From Cyclina sinensis (taxonomy: Eukaryota > Mollusca > Bivalvia > Venerida > Veneridae): a DNA stretch of 64,000 bases. The notes under the pieces are model-generated. The model had not been told where the DNA came from. It saw only the letters and a program-made list of their open reading frames with translations, and did not search any database. The translations under genes were made by a program, and so were the position numbers. Below are positions 12,801 through 24,316 of the stretch, one piece after another. Where the stretch lies: assembly GCA_012932295.1 (NCBI GenBank), contig JAAONU010000001.1:26698550-26762549 (forward strand), written 5' to 3'. How positions within the stretch are numbered: position 1 is the stretch's first letter; each line of letters opens with the position of its first letter.

Positions 12801-13289
12801 TGTACTTGTTACCAGATACTTTCATATGTAACTGAATCTCATACCACTGTTAATATCATATTTTTGAAATAAAATTTGCCAAAAAAATGTAAATATTTGT
12901 TGTGTTCTGTTTTCTGCAATAACAAATGTCAAGGTCACAAGGCTTCTGGTAATAAGCCTACAGCAGTGTCAACTGTTCTCAATCAAATAGGTCAAAAGTC
13001 AACGCCAAAGCATTTAGGCTGAATATTTCAACAGTAGAATACAGGATACAGTAAAGTATAGTATAGTTTGCAGAATCTGTATGAGTTTTCCGGTCCTTTA
13101 CCGAAATATTTACCATAAACTTTAGCTTTTTTTATAAACAGAGACATTAACATAGGTTTACTTAAGCATGGTCTTATACCAACTTTTTTTTTAGGTTACT
13201 TCATTCAAATTTCGGCAAAGATTCAACAAATGTCTGTTGAAATGGTGTCGAAAACCAAACAGAGTGATTCGGAATTTTGTAACATTTTC
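9841..13289. other. Long non-coding stretch; no gene recognised
   Basis: AT-rich. It contains an ATT/ATC-type microsatellite near 11790-11845 and scattered splice-like motifs. One weak minus-strand exon-like segment near 10970-11025 reads FRSTIFVLVDKKIHN after TTATTTTGCAG, but its donor is poor. Nothing here can be called a gene. Confidence 0.35.
11785..11845. repeat. Imperfect (ATT)n microsatellite
   Basis: Runs of tta/att triplets with occasional ctg/act interruptions. Confidence 0.7.
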
Positions 13290-14120
13290 CATCTCATGGC
13301 TGTGGGGTCAGAATTTACCCGAGCCCAGTAGTCACTTGATTTTACATAGACTTATTTAGTAAAAACTTTAAACATCTTCTTGTCAGAAACTATTAGGCCT
13401 AGGATTTAGATATCTTGTTTGTACCATTGTCTAGTGGACCTCTACCAAGTTTATACAAATCATGGCCCCTGGATCAAAATTGGGCCTGCCCCAGTTGTCA
13501 CTTGGTTTTACACTGAGATACATAGGAAAAAGTTTCAAAGAAAGAGAAAGGCCTTCAGCGTAGATACATTTGGTTCAGCATTGCGTAGTTAATTAAATGG
13601 GCTTTGGAAGATATTGACTCTCACCAGGGTACTAAGTCCGAACTCACCTCATTTGGGCACCCCACCCCATCCCACACCCTTCTGAAAAAAAACCCATTGG
13701 ATTGGGTATGAAGGTACTTAACCTTCATCCCCCTTTGTCGTTGATATTCATGTAACCTACTGACCTACTTCCTTGTATTTTGAAGCTACATCAATGAAAT
13801 TTTAACTATTTGTATAAATTTGCATGCAGACTTCAACTTTGACCTTGACCTACTTCCTTGTTTTTCAAGATAGGTATTTGAAATTGTAACTGTTTGTATA
13901 AGTTTGCATACAGACTTCAAATTTGAAATTGGTTTACCTTGAACTATTGATCTTCTATCTTGGTTTAAAAATATTTTTGATATCTAATGTGGTATTTGAA
14001 TTGTTGGCCATTTGACAAATCCCTTAGTTGCCACCCACCCCCACCCCACCCCACTCCACAAGTTGTTTGGTAGTTTCTTTTCAGGTGAGCGACCCAGGAC
14101 CATCTGGTCCTCTTGTAATA
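13290..14120 (+). repeat. Element of the 'cttcttgtctgaaacc/ctcttgt' family, 3' part
   Basis: Diverged copies of the tandem unit ('cttcttgtcagaaactattaggcct', 'ccaagtttatacaaatcatg') lead to the family tail, 'caggtgagcgacccagga' and 'ctggtcctcttgt'. A CCACC/CCCCA-rich patch lies at 14027-14057. Confidence 0.65.
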
Positions 14121-14689
14121 CTATATTTTCTTTCTTTTCTTGCAACTCTTTTGTCTTGGATAGAAACTGTTGACTTTAATTGTCTGAAAACATTTCTGTC
14201 GTCTAAATCTTCTTTTTTTTCTTTTGCCCATAAGATGTGCCACAAATATACAAGATAATGCTGCACATAAACATTACAAATGGTCATTACACAGATATTT
14301 GTCAGGATTTTTTTTCATACTTTTGACTGCAAATTTGTAAATACCAAAAAAACCCAAAAAAAACGTGTAGACATATAGTACCACCAACATCATCCTGACG
14401 TTTCTATTGTTGAATACACAAACATTTGTTATATTTGCTTAAAATTTTGAACATGAACTTTACCTCGTAAAAATGAAACAGGTCTTGCAAAAAAATATGT
14501 CTTTCGAAATGTATTAAATGATTGCGAATCATAGAAAAATTTGCACCGCAAAAGTGCAGAAGCGAAAGTTCCCTTTTGTGAACTCGCTTTTCATGTGAAA
14601 TATTTATGACGTCATCAGACGTTTTCTCACCGTGCGCAAAACCAGAGACGGGTATATGTAATCTACGTCTCTGGCCAAACTATTGTTGA

Positions 14690-15430
14690 ATCTAGTATAT
14701 CCGTATAAAAATTGAGATAAATCTTCATTTTTCACAATTTTAGTCTAATATTTGCAAAGGATGTTAAGTTATATGTGCTTGTTTCTTGACCACCAAGGAA
14801 AGTGGCGTTAAAATGCGTCTCTAAAATGTCTCCATGGCAACGTAGTACATACAACGCAAGGCAGGTCACTTTTTTGCAAGATTTCTTATCATTTAAGCTC
14901 GCATTTCTAGGGTTGCCCTTTAAAATGGACATTTTAAAGGCGCATTTTAACGCTTACGTACGCTATTTTCCTTGGTGGTCAAGAAGCAAACACATATTAC
15001 TTAACATCCAAATGCAAATATACTATTAAAAATTGTGAAAATGAACAATGGTAGGATATACGTCATCGCAAACCTGTTTAATGCTCTCTCGCGGATCAAC
15101 AACCTGTCGCTTGAAAGGTAAAATGGTCTTTTTCAATAAGAAATCTGTAGAGTTACAAAAAATCATGTTGTGCACCGAAGATTGGCTGGTGTGCTTTGTA
15201 TTTACGTAAAGAATTTTCATAGTGTAAAATTCTAGTTTAGGACTGAAAACAGGTGACATTTTTTTCTGAATGCATGCTGAAAAAAAATGTTCAAAACGTT
15301 GAAAAAGACAATTTTACCTTTCAAGCGATGGGTTGTTGACAAAAAATGGTCCGTGGGGGAGCATAAAACAGGTGCGATGACGTAGTATATATAGTATCCT
15401 ACCATTAATGAAGATTTATATCAATTTTTA
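14690..15430. repeat. Nested foldback (inverted-repeat) element
   Basis: The outer ends are inverted: 'aaaaattgagataaatcttc' near 14707 and 'gaagatttatatcaattttt' near 15409. Inside are two further hairpins. The first pairs 14757-14818 ('cttgaccaccaaggaaa', 'gcgttaaaatgcg') with about 14938-15008. The second pairs about 15050-15135 ('cgcttgaaaggtaaaat') with about 15299-15405. No transposase frame is seen. The layout fits one foldback inserted into, or duplicated within, another. Confidence 0.7.
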
Positions 15431-15819
15431 CACTAACTTTCCGAACAGTCCTCAATAAACAATAGGCCGTGGGGATACGAAAGTAGAGACTAATCTGGAA
15501 GTAACGTTTTAGACATTTGGAACGAATATTCGGAAATTTGCCTGTCAAATGATCGATTTTATTTGAGATATCCATAAAAAAACGGGTGTTCCAAAAATGC
15601 CTGCTGCCCATGCGTTCAGTTTGCACACAAAAAATTCAACCCATGCGTTCATATTGAAAATTTACCAAAATGGTATTTATCTCCCAAAAATACGTTCCAG
15701 AAATAGTGGAGGTTTTTGGCATATGAGAACATGTTATAAACGAACCTTTAGGACGAAACAAATGCTCAGAACTTTGCATACAAGTAGTATAAATATTGAC
15801 ACTTAAAGAGCGATCTCAC

Positions 15820-16022
15820 CTTTTGGGATTTTCTAGTGCAACTGCAGAATGTTCTAAAAAGTTAACGAAACATTGGCGAATGTGAGATAACCATCGAATA
15901 AAGTAATCATGGGAGATATCAGTATGGGCCACATCTTTATCTGATATATGCATTATCAAAGAAATGGAAGACGATTTTCTGACCACAGTATCTGTTTTCC
16001 TCAATAAAAATAATCTATCCAT
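15820..16022 (-). CDS. Candidate first coding exon of a divergent minus-strand gene
   Basis: An ATG in good context (gaacacATGG), with an in-frame upstream stop, opens 67 codons. They begin MDRLFLLRKTDTVV and end NFLEHSAVALENPK, and run into the donor AAAAG|GTGAGA in phase 2. It faces away from NAT9 across a CpG-containing gap of about 0.7 kb, a typical divergent-promoter layout. A plus-strand frame at 15964-16182 overlaps it, so either could be chance. I do not recognise the protein. Confidence 0.33.
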
Positions 16023-16716
16023 GTGTTCTCCGCCTGGGATCTATACTGAACGATTGGACTCGGTGTACATGTATAATGTTATCATGTTTATACACCCAAG
16101 CTTGGTCATACGGCGAGAGCCGTTAACGAGGGTAAATAAACTCATATCTGTGTCTCAAATGTCAGATATAAGGATTTACTAGTTATTAAAGTATAGGATT
16201 GAGTCAAGAACGTTAAGAATTTTCTTTTATTCAAGTTTTATTCAAGGAATAATTACAGCATATCTATACTTATATGATATTTTAAGAAGTATAATTCTTT
16301 AATAAATACATCATATGTTTCATATTATCACTCATATTTTAAATTTAATGTAAAATAAATCAAAACATGAGAAAATAATAGTGGCGCATAACGCAGGCTG
16401 ACCAAAAATACCCATGCTAACAACGTGGCACTCTAATCTCAACCGTCGAGGACCGGATACCGTCGATTAGTATTCCCCACTATTTGGTACGGCACACTGA
16501 AAAACATTTTCAAGGTTCACAGCAATAGTAAACAAAATCCACAACGTGAATCTCTGATTTGTTGGAAATTGTAAAGTTTGTACCCTAAAGATATGCTGGA
16601 ACGTCACAAATATACTTTTTCTACGTTGTACTTATCAAATGTCTGTTAGTTTCAATTACTGAACGTTTAAGTCTAAAAAGAAAACATTTTGCTGTCTCCA
16701 TCCAATGGGATGAGCG
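16023..16716 (+). promoter_or_regulatory. Likely NAT9 promoter and 5' UTR region, possibly bidirectional
   Basis: This gap keeps more CpG than its surroundings, for example 'cggcgagagccgttaacgag' and 'accgtcgaggaccggatacc'. It lies directly upstream of the NAT9 start codon. No TATA box at a convincing distance is seen. The transcription start cannot be fixed from sequence alone. Confidence 0.4.
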
Positions 16717-16793
16717 ATGAAGTCTAATGAAAATAAAAAGATAACAGGATTGAAGGTGGTTCTCGTGCCCTACGAAAAAGAGCACGTTTTGAA
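16717..16793 (+). CDS. NAT9: NAT9 coding exon 1
   Basis: Encodes residues 1-25 plus two bases: M-K-S-N-E-N, then KVVLVPYEKEHVL. The donor is GAA|GTAAGT. The start lines up with the N terminus of animal NAT9 proteins. Confidence 0.9.
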
Positions 16794-19700
16794 GTAAGTT
16801 TCATGTCTTCTACCTGTTACCTAAAATAAACGGCGGCACGAAATAGCCAAATATACCCAATTACAACCAAATACACTTGATCTTATTATTCTATCCAGCT
16901 GTTTTTGTTTTACTTCATAATGCTTTTTTAGCTCACTTTGAGCAAGTACCTGAGCACTTTGTGCTCAAGGTGAGCTTTTGTGATCGCCCTGTGTCCATCG
17001 TGCGTCGTCAACTTTTTACTTTAAACAACATCTCCTCCAAAACCACTAGATGAAAGATGATAAAACTTTGCAGGAATGTTTCTTGCATCAGGGTCTTTCA
17101 AATAGGCTATTTGAAAGACCCTGCTGTCATGAAGCTTTACCAATGTTTTTCAAAGAATACCATGAGGAATTTTCTTATCTAAAACTGCTAAACCTAGAGG
17201 TTTGAAATTTGGTATGTAGCGTTGTCTAGAGGACCTTTGCCATGTTTATTCAAGTAATGTCCCTGGGGTCACTATTTGCCCCGCCCAAGGGGTCACAAGT
17301 TTTACATAGCAGTATAGAAGAAAATCTTTAAAAATCTTTTTGTCTGAAACCACAAGGCCTAGAATTTTAAAATTTGGCATGAAGCATTGCTTGGTGAACC
17401 TCTACCAAGTTTGTTCAAATAATTTCCCTGGGGTCACTTTTGGCCCTGCCTGAGGGGTCACAAGTTTTACATAGTGATATAGAAAAAAATCTTTAAAAAT
17501 CTTCTTGTTTCAAACCACAAGGCCTAGAATTTTAAAATTTGGCATGAAGCATTGTCCAGTGGACCTTTACCAAGCTTGTTCAAATTATTAGATTGGGGTA
17601 AAGGTCACTGAGGCTGAAAATATATTTATCTACTTTACCTCATAGAAGATTCATTTATAGACCAATATCTTTGATATTTGGTATTTAGGTTCTTTGCATG
17701 GACCTCTACCCGTAAGTGGGGTTTGAGGTCACTGGGTCAAGGTCACCATAGCTGATTATAGATAATAGATATTTCTACTTTCTGTCTTAAAGCCTTTATT
17801 TATTGACTGATATTTTAGATGTTTGCTTTGTAGGCACCTACAAATCTTCAATTAGAAAATGAAATATTGCTTCTGATGTTTGCTTAACAGCAAACCCACA
17901 GCCAAGGTACTCAGGTGAGCAATCCAGGCCATCCTAGCCCTCTTGTTTATGATTTGCCACAGGTTAGTGGTACATGGCTTATATATAATCAAGGTGTGTC
18001 AGTTCAGTCCACTTCTACTTCACTTATACCACTACATTATGTAACTGTCATTCAGATGAAACATTAAACCAAACTTCTGTGTATTAATTATTCAAAGCCT
18101 CCTTTTCTTTACTTTTCATCCAAGAAACTTTGTACTGTTTGTCATTTTATTTGTAATATGTTTGCTTCATGGGTTTGTCAGTCAACTGAACATGTATAAA
18201 ATACAATGTATATTATGTATATAATAGCTTACATGTTAAACCATGCTATACATTATGTATTGCATGCTTTTTTATCCCCCCGCCAAAGGCAGAGGGGATG
18301 TTAGAAATGCCCTTCATCCGTCTGTGCGTCCATGCGTCCGTCCGAAACAATTTTGTCCGGAGCATAACTCCAAAACAGCTAGAGGCATTTTATTCAAACT
18401 TCATACACTGACAGAGCACATAGGAAGGTAGTGCAGTGTGCAAGTCCAATAACTCTACCTCGCCTATTTTAGAGTTATTCCCCTTTATCAGAATTACTTG
18501 ATAAATTTTGTCCAGAGCATAACTCTAAAACTACTTGAGGGATTTTATTCAAACTTCATACACTGACAGAGCACATTGGTAGGTAGTGCAGTGTGCAAGA
18601 ACAATAACTCTGCCTTGCCTATTTTTAGAGATATTCCCCTTTATCAGAATTACTTGATAAATTTTGTCCGGAGCATAACTCCAAAACTACTTGAGGGATT
18701 TGATTCAAATTTCATACACTGACAGAGCACATTGGTAGGTATTTCAGTGTGCAAGTCCAATAACTCTACCTTGCCTATTTTTAGAGTTATTCCCCTTTAT
18801 CAGAATTACTTGATAAATTTTGTCCAGAGCATAACTCTAAAACTACTTTAGGGATTTTATTCAAACTTCATACACTGACAGAGCACATTGGAAAATAGTG
18901 CAGTGTGCAAGAACAATAACTCTACCTTGCCTATTTTTAGAGTTATTCCCCTTTATCGGAATTACTTGATAAATTTTGTCCGGAGCATAACTCCAAAACT
19001 ACTTGAGGGATTTTATTCAAATTTCATACACTGACAGAGCACATTGGTAGGTAGTGCAGTGTGCAAGTCCAATAACTCTACCTTGCCTATTTTTTAGAGT
19101 TATTCCCCTTTATCAGATTTACTTGTTTACATTTTAAAAATCCCAGCATATACATTTATATCTAATTCTTGAATTCATGAACTTATTATCCCCCCGCCAA
19201 AGGCGGAGGGGATATTAGAAATGGTCTCTGTCCGTCCGTCCGTGCGTCCATTCCAGTTTTGTCCGGGGCATAACTCCAAAAGTACTTGAGTGATTTACTT
19301 CAAACTTCATATACTGAAAGAGCACATTTGGAGGAGGTGCAGTGTGTAAGAATAGTAACTCTACCTTGCCTAATTTTAGAATTATTCCCCTTTATCAGAT
19401 TTAATTGAAAAACTTTGTCCAAAGCATAACTCCAAAAGTGCTTGAGCGATTTTCTTCAAACTTAATACACTGACATAGCACATTGGTAGGAAGTGTAGTT
19501 TGCAAGAACAATAACTCTACCTTGCCTATTTTTTGTGGGATTTTCTTCAGTGTTTAAAAGTACAACCTTCAGGTAGCTTCTTCCCGGCGGGGGGATTAAC
19601 CATGTGTAACATGGCTCTTGTTGTATCTTGCATTATCCCCTACAACCAAAATTCAATAAACTCCACAAGGGATGTTGGTTTAAATAAACTGACTCTGTAT

Positions 19701-22700
19701 GACTGATACACATTATTAAACTGAAATCAATTGATACATAAATTGTTTGTAGATACCATGAATGGATGAAGAGCAAGGAGTTACAAACATTGACAGCTTC
19801 TGAACCTCTCAGTCTAGAGGAAGAATACCAGATGCAACAGTCATGGAGAGAAGATAACAACAGTATGCAGGTTTATTATTTCACAGTTTTGTTACATTAG
19901 TTTTCCAGATAATGTAGGTTTGTTTTATAATGTCTAGATGTCTCAAGGTACGATACACCCTTATCAGTGTTAGGATCAGACTTTGCCTTATTGAATTAAA
20001 ACAGTAAAAATGTTGTGTTACATCTCAAATATTTACAACATACAAAATTAAAAAGTCTTTTTTTATCAAATAGAAGTGAATTTATTTCTGCTAGCTAGGT
20101 TCTTGAAGAATTATACCAGAAATTTCTATAGAAGTTTTGTATATTGTTGTTGCTTTTCTGTTGCTTTCTCATATGAATGAGTCAGCATATTTGAAATATA
20201 GAGAATTTGAACTTGTCAAAGTAGTAGGATTTGTTGTTTTATTTTCAGAATGCACTTTCATTATCCTAGATAAAGGTAGATATGATACAAGTGGAAATGA
20301 TGAAATAGGTAACATACTAACATTGCATAAGATTACAAGAAAAAAACAGCAGAATTTGCAGGATGTTTTATAATGTCAATATCTTGTGATCAGAGGAGAA
20401 GTGATTTTAACAAGGACATTCACCAGGCGTTTAACATTACATTAAGTGGCAGTCCAATCTAGTCAGTCAAATTCTTACCTGTTTGAACTTGACTCCTAAA
20501 AATTATGCTTGTCTCACTTTTATAAATTACTTGCCCAGTCAGTATTGGCAGGCCTACCTCTGATTTGTAGACTGCCAGCTAATTGTGTTCAACTAGGAAT
20601 ATGTATATTAACTTTTCTGAATTTCTTCAAGAGGGTTTACTAGTTTTCTGTTTCCAGTATTCAGTTATTTGATTAAGGAAGCAAAAAGTAAAGCTTTTGA
20701 TATTGGTGTTCATATCACTTTAAAATAAAAACTGTCTACAGCATTTATTCAGGACTTGACAGGAATTTTTTGTCATTATTTTACAGAATGTATGGTAGGA
20801 GATGTCAACTTGTTCTTTAATGATGAAGACAACCTGTCTACAGCTGAAATAGAGATCATGATTGCTGGTAAATATATACATACACTAATGTTTTATATGT
20901 ATCTTATATATATGATATATCAATATATCTTTCCCGGACTCCGGGACGGGCCCTCGATTTCCGGGACGATCCTAGATGTATGGCAGGTATGCGTCTATTC
21001 CGTAGAGTATGCGAATCAAACCTGTCAATGACATAAGCTTTGCATACTTGAGCATATAATTATCAGACTGATTAAAGTCATGCTTGTGCGTTATTAAAAA
21101 TCAGGAAAAAATGAGAACTGTGATGTTATGAGAATTAATCTCTGTATAATTAACAAAGGTATTTTGCTGTTTTTCTAAATGCCTAGAAGATTCATGTATT
21201 CAATTTCTCACATTTTTACAGAAAGTCGTTAACCATCACCATGCATTAGCAGCTCATTTGGATTTCATTACTTTAACCTCTGCTGGTTGCCACCAACCAT
21301 TTAATCTGAATCTACACCCTTCAAAGTCTTGACAGTTATAGTAAAAAAGAAACCGTATTAAAATCCATACCTCTGCCTAGATGATATATTTTGATGTAAA
21401 GTGCAGCACATTCATAGATGAAGAAAGTCCAGTTAGTGGGAACTTCATGTTAGAATCTTGATTGATATTTGCTGTTTACTTGGTGCTGTATATACCTATT
21501 TCTAGAGTGTTAGGTTTTGATAATATTTTATGTTACAGAATCTTCAGCCAGGGGTAGAGGACTTGGGAAGGAAGCTCTATGCTGTATGATGAGATATGGT
21601 AAAATTTGCATTGTTTATCAAGAAGGTCTGAATGTGCAGTCAAAAGACATTGGATACAGCAAACCAGAATGAATATTCTATGCATGATCTTATCTGTTTT
21701 AAGAATTACTTGTTGGGGTATAGACTGATAACCAGATAATTTATGTAAGCACTTTAATACTAGTATTTTAGTTATTGCAGTGAAGTTGGTGCAGAGTGAA
21801 ATGTCCGGTGATATTAAGGGGGGCTGATCGGCTTCAGTAATAATGAAGAGTTGAAACATAATGAAAAGATACAAAAGTCTGGTGTACTAGGAAAACATTC
21901 TTTGCTCCCTTCAGAACTCCATGCTAGGAATGAAAGATGAGACTTCGAAAAAAATCGGGTCCATTGCCAATGAATATTTGAAGTTGAAGTGACACTACAA
22001 GGCATATATTTCAGGTAATTACATAAGATCATATTATTATGTTTGTTATATATCTAAATAGTACTGGATATGTTGCAATATTGTTGCAGGGTTTGAGAAG
22101 CTGAATTTAACAGTGATAACAGCCAAGGTCGCCTACAACAACAAACCAAGCATAAATATGTTTGAGAAAATTGGATTTCAAGAGGTATGTTTTAGATACA
22201 TTTGGAATCATTGCAAGGTAGATAAGGCAAAGTAAAGTTTATGGGTAACATAGTGATATATTTATTTTATGCATTTTTTCTATTAAAAAAGCATGTACAT
22301 TTTGTGACACTTATACCATTTTGCAGTTGATATGAGGAGAGTAAGAGAGCTTTGGGGCTAATTGATTCACTTGGAACATTCAATACGGATGAAACTGTAG
22401 TCTCAGATTTCTGGATCTGCAACTTCACTCTGAATTTAAACTTTTATTAGGATAAATTGGCAAGGACTGTTTTGCATGTAGTTCTTGTAAATAATGTTAA
22501 ACCGGAGGAGTTAGAATATGACTCCTTATTTTTTTTTGTCTTCTTGCAAATGTTGACAAAACTCAGGAGTGAGGTCACATTAATCAGCTTAGATGTGTTG
22601 CCATGGACTTGAATCTCTTATCAATTCAGGGGAGATAAGAAGAAAGATTTCCTGGATAAGAAAGTACAGTTATGTTGTTTGATTCTATGCTATTTTCTTT

Positions 22701-23933
22701 ATATCTGGTAAATGCTGTTACAGAACCTTTAGTCTTTCCCCTTAACTTATGATATGGACTGAAGAGTTCCTTTTTAACAACAAAACGCCTATGAGGGTTT
22801 GCTTTAATCCAGTACATCAGACATGGTATTGTAATTTTTTCAGCAAAAGAAATAAAATTAATGTGTCAGTGAATAGTTCTGACCTATGCATGATAGCAGA
22901 CAGCTTAAATACAGACAAGGTCATAAGAGTATTGTGCATCCTAGAAATGAGATGTGGAGCTTAGCAGAGTTAAGTTTGTTATCATTTTTAGCTCACCTGA
23001 GCACAAAGTTGTTAGTCATTAACATTTTCCTTCAAATGATATATCTTCCTAAAACACAAGGCCAGTTATAACCGCACTTAACAGGAATGTTCCTCAGTTG
23101 GTCCTTTTCAAATACCTTAGAAATAAATGGTTCATACATTTAACTTCATACAGAGCTCTGGTTGTCATGGCATGGCAACTGTAGGTGAAAACTTGAAAAA
23201 CCTCCGTCTCAGAAATGGCATTAACAATTTCAAAAAAATCCAAAACAAATGCTCCTTAATAGGCTGTTTATTAAATCCTTCAAGACATGTTGTTTTGTAA
23301 AAACATGGCTGAATGGAAGAAAGGCAAATTTACACTATAATTATGATGATTATTTATAAATTTGATTTTTATCCCTTCCACTATGTGTGGGGAGACATTT
23401 CAGTTTTGTTCTGGCCATCTGGATGGATGGACGTATGCTTACAAAGTTTGTCTGCGCAGATCATCCTACTTGCATGATTAGATTTTGATGAAACCTTACA
23501 GAAGTGTTCAGTACCTTGTGTAGTTATGCATATTGTCACGATTTTCTGCTTGACTGAATTTTGCAGGAGTTTTGGGTCTTTTTAGATTTTGATTTTTATT
23601 GTTTGAAAATTTTCCCTATGTGGCCCTTATAGAATTCCTTGAAGCTATGTTCATTCATAAAAAGTTTGGCTAACAGTTTTTAATATATAACTATATGAAA
23701 ATTTTTTAAGTATTGCAATGAAATTTGAACCATATGTACAGTGGTATTCAGGTGAGTTGAATAGGACCCTCTTGTTTGTTTAACATTCTAAAGTTAACCT
23801 TGTAATGTTTCATTTTCAGATATCAAGAAGTGATGTGTTTGAAGAAATAACTTTTGAACTGAAGCTTACTGAAGAAAAGAAGAAACAAATTTTAACTGAC
23901 TGTAGTGCATATAGAATTGATAGCTACAGATAA
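16717..23933 (+). CDS. NAT9: N-acetyltransferase 9-like protein (NAT9), seven coding exons
   Basis: A GNAT-fold acetyltransferase that uses acetyl-CoA. NAT9 has been linked to alpha-tubulin acetylation and microtubule stability. The coding exons are 16717-16793, 19753-19862, 20249-20308, 20787-20867, 21539-21598, 22090-22184 and 23820-23933. All introns are GT-AG and all phases agree, giving 198 residues against about 207 in human NAT9. Family hallmarks read in order: VVLVPYEKEHV, YHEWMKSKELQTLTASEPLS, EEEYQMQQSW, CMVGDVNLFFND, EIEIMIA, the acetyl-CoA loop RGRGLGKEA at residues 114-122, and SINMFEKIGF followed by SSDVFEE-like SRSDVFEEITFEL. The start ATG gives MKSNENKKITGLK, matching the usual amino end. 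Introns carry several repeat elements. The gene looks intact. Confidence 0.95.
16926..17947 (+). repeat. Full-length element of the 'gctcacctgagca...ctcttgttt' family (in NAT9 intron 1)
   Basis: Head 'tttttagctcactttgagca' followed by 'caaggtgagcttttgtgatc'. The interior has three or four copies of the unit of about 165 bases ('tttttgtctgaaaccacaag', 'accaagtttgttcaaat'). Tail 'caggtgagcaatccaggcc' and 'agccctcttgttt'. There is no coding capacity. Confidence 0.8.
18272..19186 (+). repeat. CCCCCCGCC-headed element with five tandem repeats (NAT9 intron 1)
   Basis: Head ttatccccccgccaaaggc, then about five copies of a unit of about 160 bases. Each copy has 'aattttgtccggagcataac', 'cttcatacactgacagagca', 'gtagtgcagtgtgcaag' and 'agttattcccctttatca'. 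No terminal inverted end occurs before the next head, so it looks truncated by or joined to the following copy. Confidence 0.78.
19187..19599 (+). repeat. Second CCCCCCGCC-headed element, with inverted end
   Basis: The same head, ttatccccccgccaaaggcg, and two internal units. It ends in ggcggggggattaa, the inverse of the head, so its terminal inverted repeat is about 12 bases. It is followed by 'catgtgtaacatg'. Confidence 0.75.
19753..19862 (+). CDS. NAT9: NAT9 coding exon 2
   Basis: Encodes YHEWMKSKELQTLTASEPLS and then EEEYQMQQSWREDNN, a signature block of the family. Acceptor ttgtttgtag, donor GTATGC. The codon split with exon 3 gives lysine. Confidence 0.95.
20249..20308 (+). CDS. NAT9: NAT9 coding exon 3
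   Basis: Encodes CTFIILDKGRYDTSGNDEI, a GNAT beta strand and a variable loop. Acceptor ttattttcag, donor AG|GTAACA. An internal GTAGAT is an alternative donor, but only the later one keeps the frame into exon 4. Confidence 0.88.
20787..20867 (+). CDS. NAT9: NAT9 coding exon 4
   Basis: Encodes CMVGDVNLFFNDEDNLSTAE and then IEIMIA, the conserved strands leading to the acetyl-CoA site. Acceptor ttttacag, donor CTG|GTAAAT. Confidence 0.94.
20928..21010. other. GC- and CpG-rich insertion in NAT9 intron 4
   Basis: A short island, 'cccggactccgggacgggcc' and 'tcgatttccgggacgatcc', stands out from its AT-rich surroundings. It holds two copies of 'ccgggacg' and a 'cccgga/tccggg' inversion. It is not part of NAT9. 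It could be a fragment of a GC-rich repeat. Confidence 0.4.
21539..21598 (+). CDS. NAT9: NAT9 coding exon 5 (acetyl-CoA loop)
   Basis: Encodes ESSARGRGLGKEALCCMMRY. R-G-R-G-L-G fits the GNAT motif A pyrophosphate-binding loop. Acceptor gttacag, donor ATG|GTAAAA. Confidence 0.93.
22090..22184 (+). CDS. NAT9: NAT9 coding exon 6
   Basis: Encodes FEKLNLTVITAKVAYNNKPS and then INMFEKIGFQE, the GNAT motif B region. Acceptor ttgttgcag, donor GAG|GTATGT in phase 0. Confidence 0.94.
22988..23777 (+). repeat. Diverged 'gctcacctgagca...ctcttgttt' element (NAT9 intron 6)
   Basis: Head tttttagctcacctgagcac and tail 'caggtgagttgaataggacc' with 'ctcttgttt'. The interior is diverged and partly replaced by other repeat sequence, including 'ggccatctggatggatggac'. 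Confidence 0.6.
23820..23933 (+). CDS. NAT9: NAT9 coding exon 7 and stop
   Basis: Encodes ISRSDVFEEITFELKLTEEK and a further 17 residues ending YRIDSYR, then TAA. The vertebrate equivalent reads ATSSVFQEVTLRLTV. Confidence 0.94.
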   Translation: MSRSDVFEEITFELKLTEEKKKQILTDCSAYRIDSYR

Positions 23934-24310
23934 AAGTGTTAATTTATTATATCACTGGAAGATTTTTCAGTACTAAAGGTGGAAGAAATTTACTGATGAC
24001 TTAGTCAAGGTCATTTCAAGGTCATTAGTATATTTTGATATACTTGACTTATCTGCAGGATGTGACTAAAATATTTATGTCTCCTGCCATGTGGCCATAA
24101 ACAGATTAATTTTGTGTTGTCTTTCACAAAGTTTGTTTTGATACCTCCTCAAACACCACCATGTATGTCTATCATGGTGTTACAAGTTTCCTGCTGGCGT
24201 TCAGTCATCCCAGATGCCAGCCCTCCATCACAAGACAAGAGCTCACACCTTCCATGAGATAACTTGATACATAAACATAAAAACTCTGTTCTTTGCATTA
24301 AACAGATTTT

Positions 24311-24316
24311 AATAAA
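24311..24316 (+). terminator. Possible NAT9 polyadenylation signal
   Basis: AATAAA about 380 bases after the NAT9 stop codon, in the sense orientation. Another AATAAA-like hexamer lies near 24538. Choosing between them needs transcript ends. Confidence 0.3.

Noticed and set aside
20756..21031. 91-codon frame as a separate gene
   Set aside because: It is NAT9 exon 4 read through its donor into the intron.
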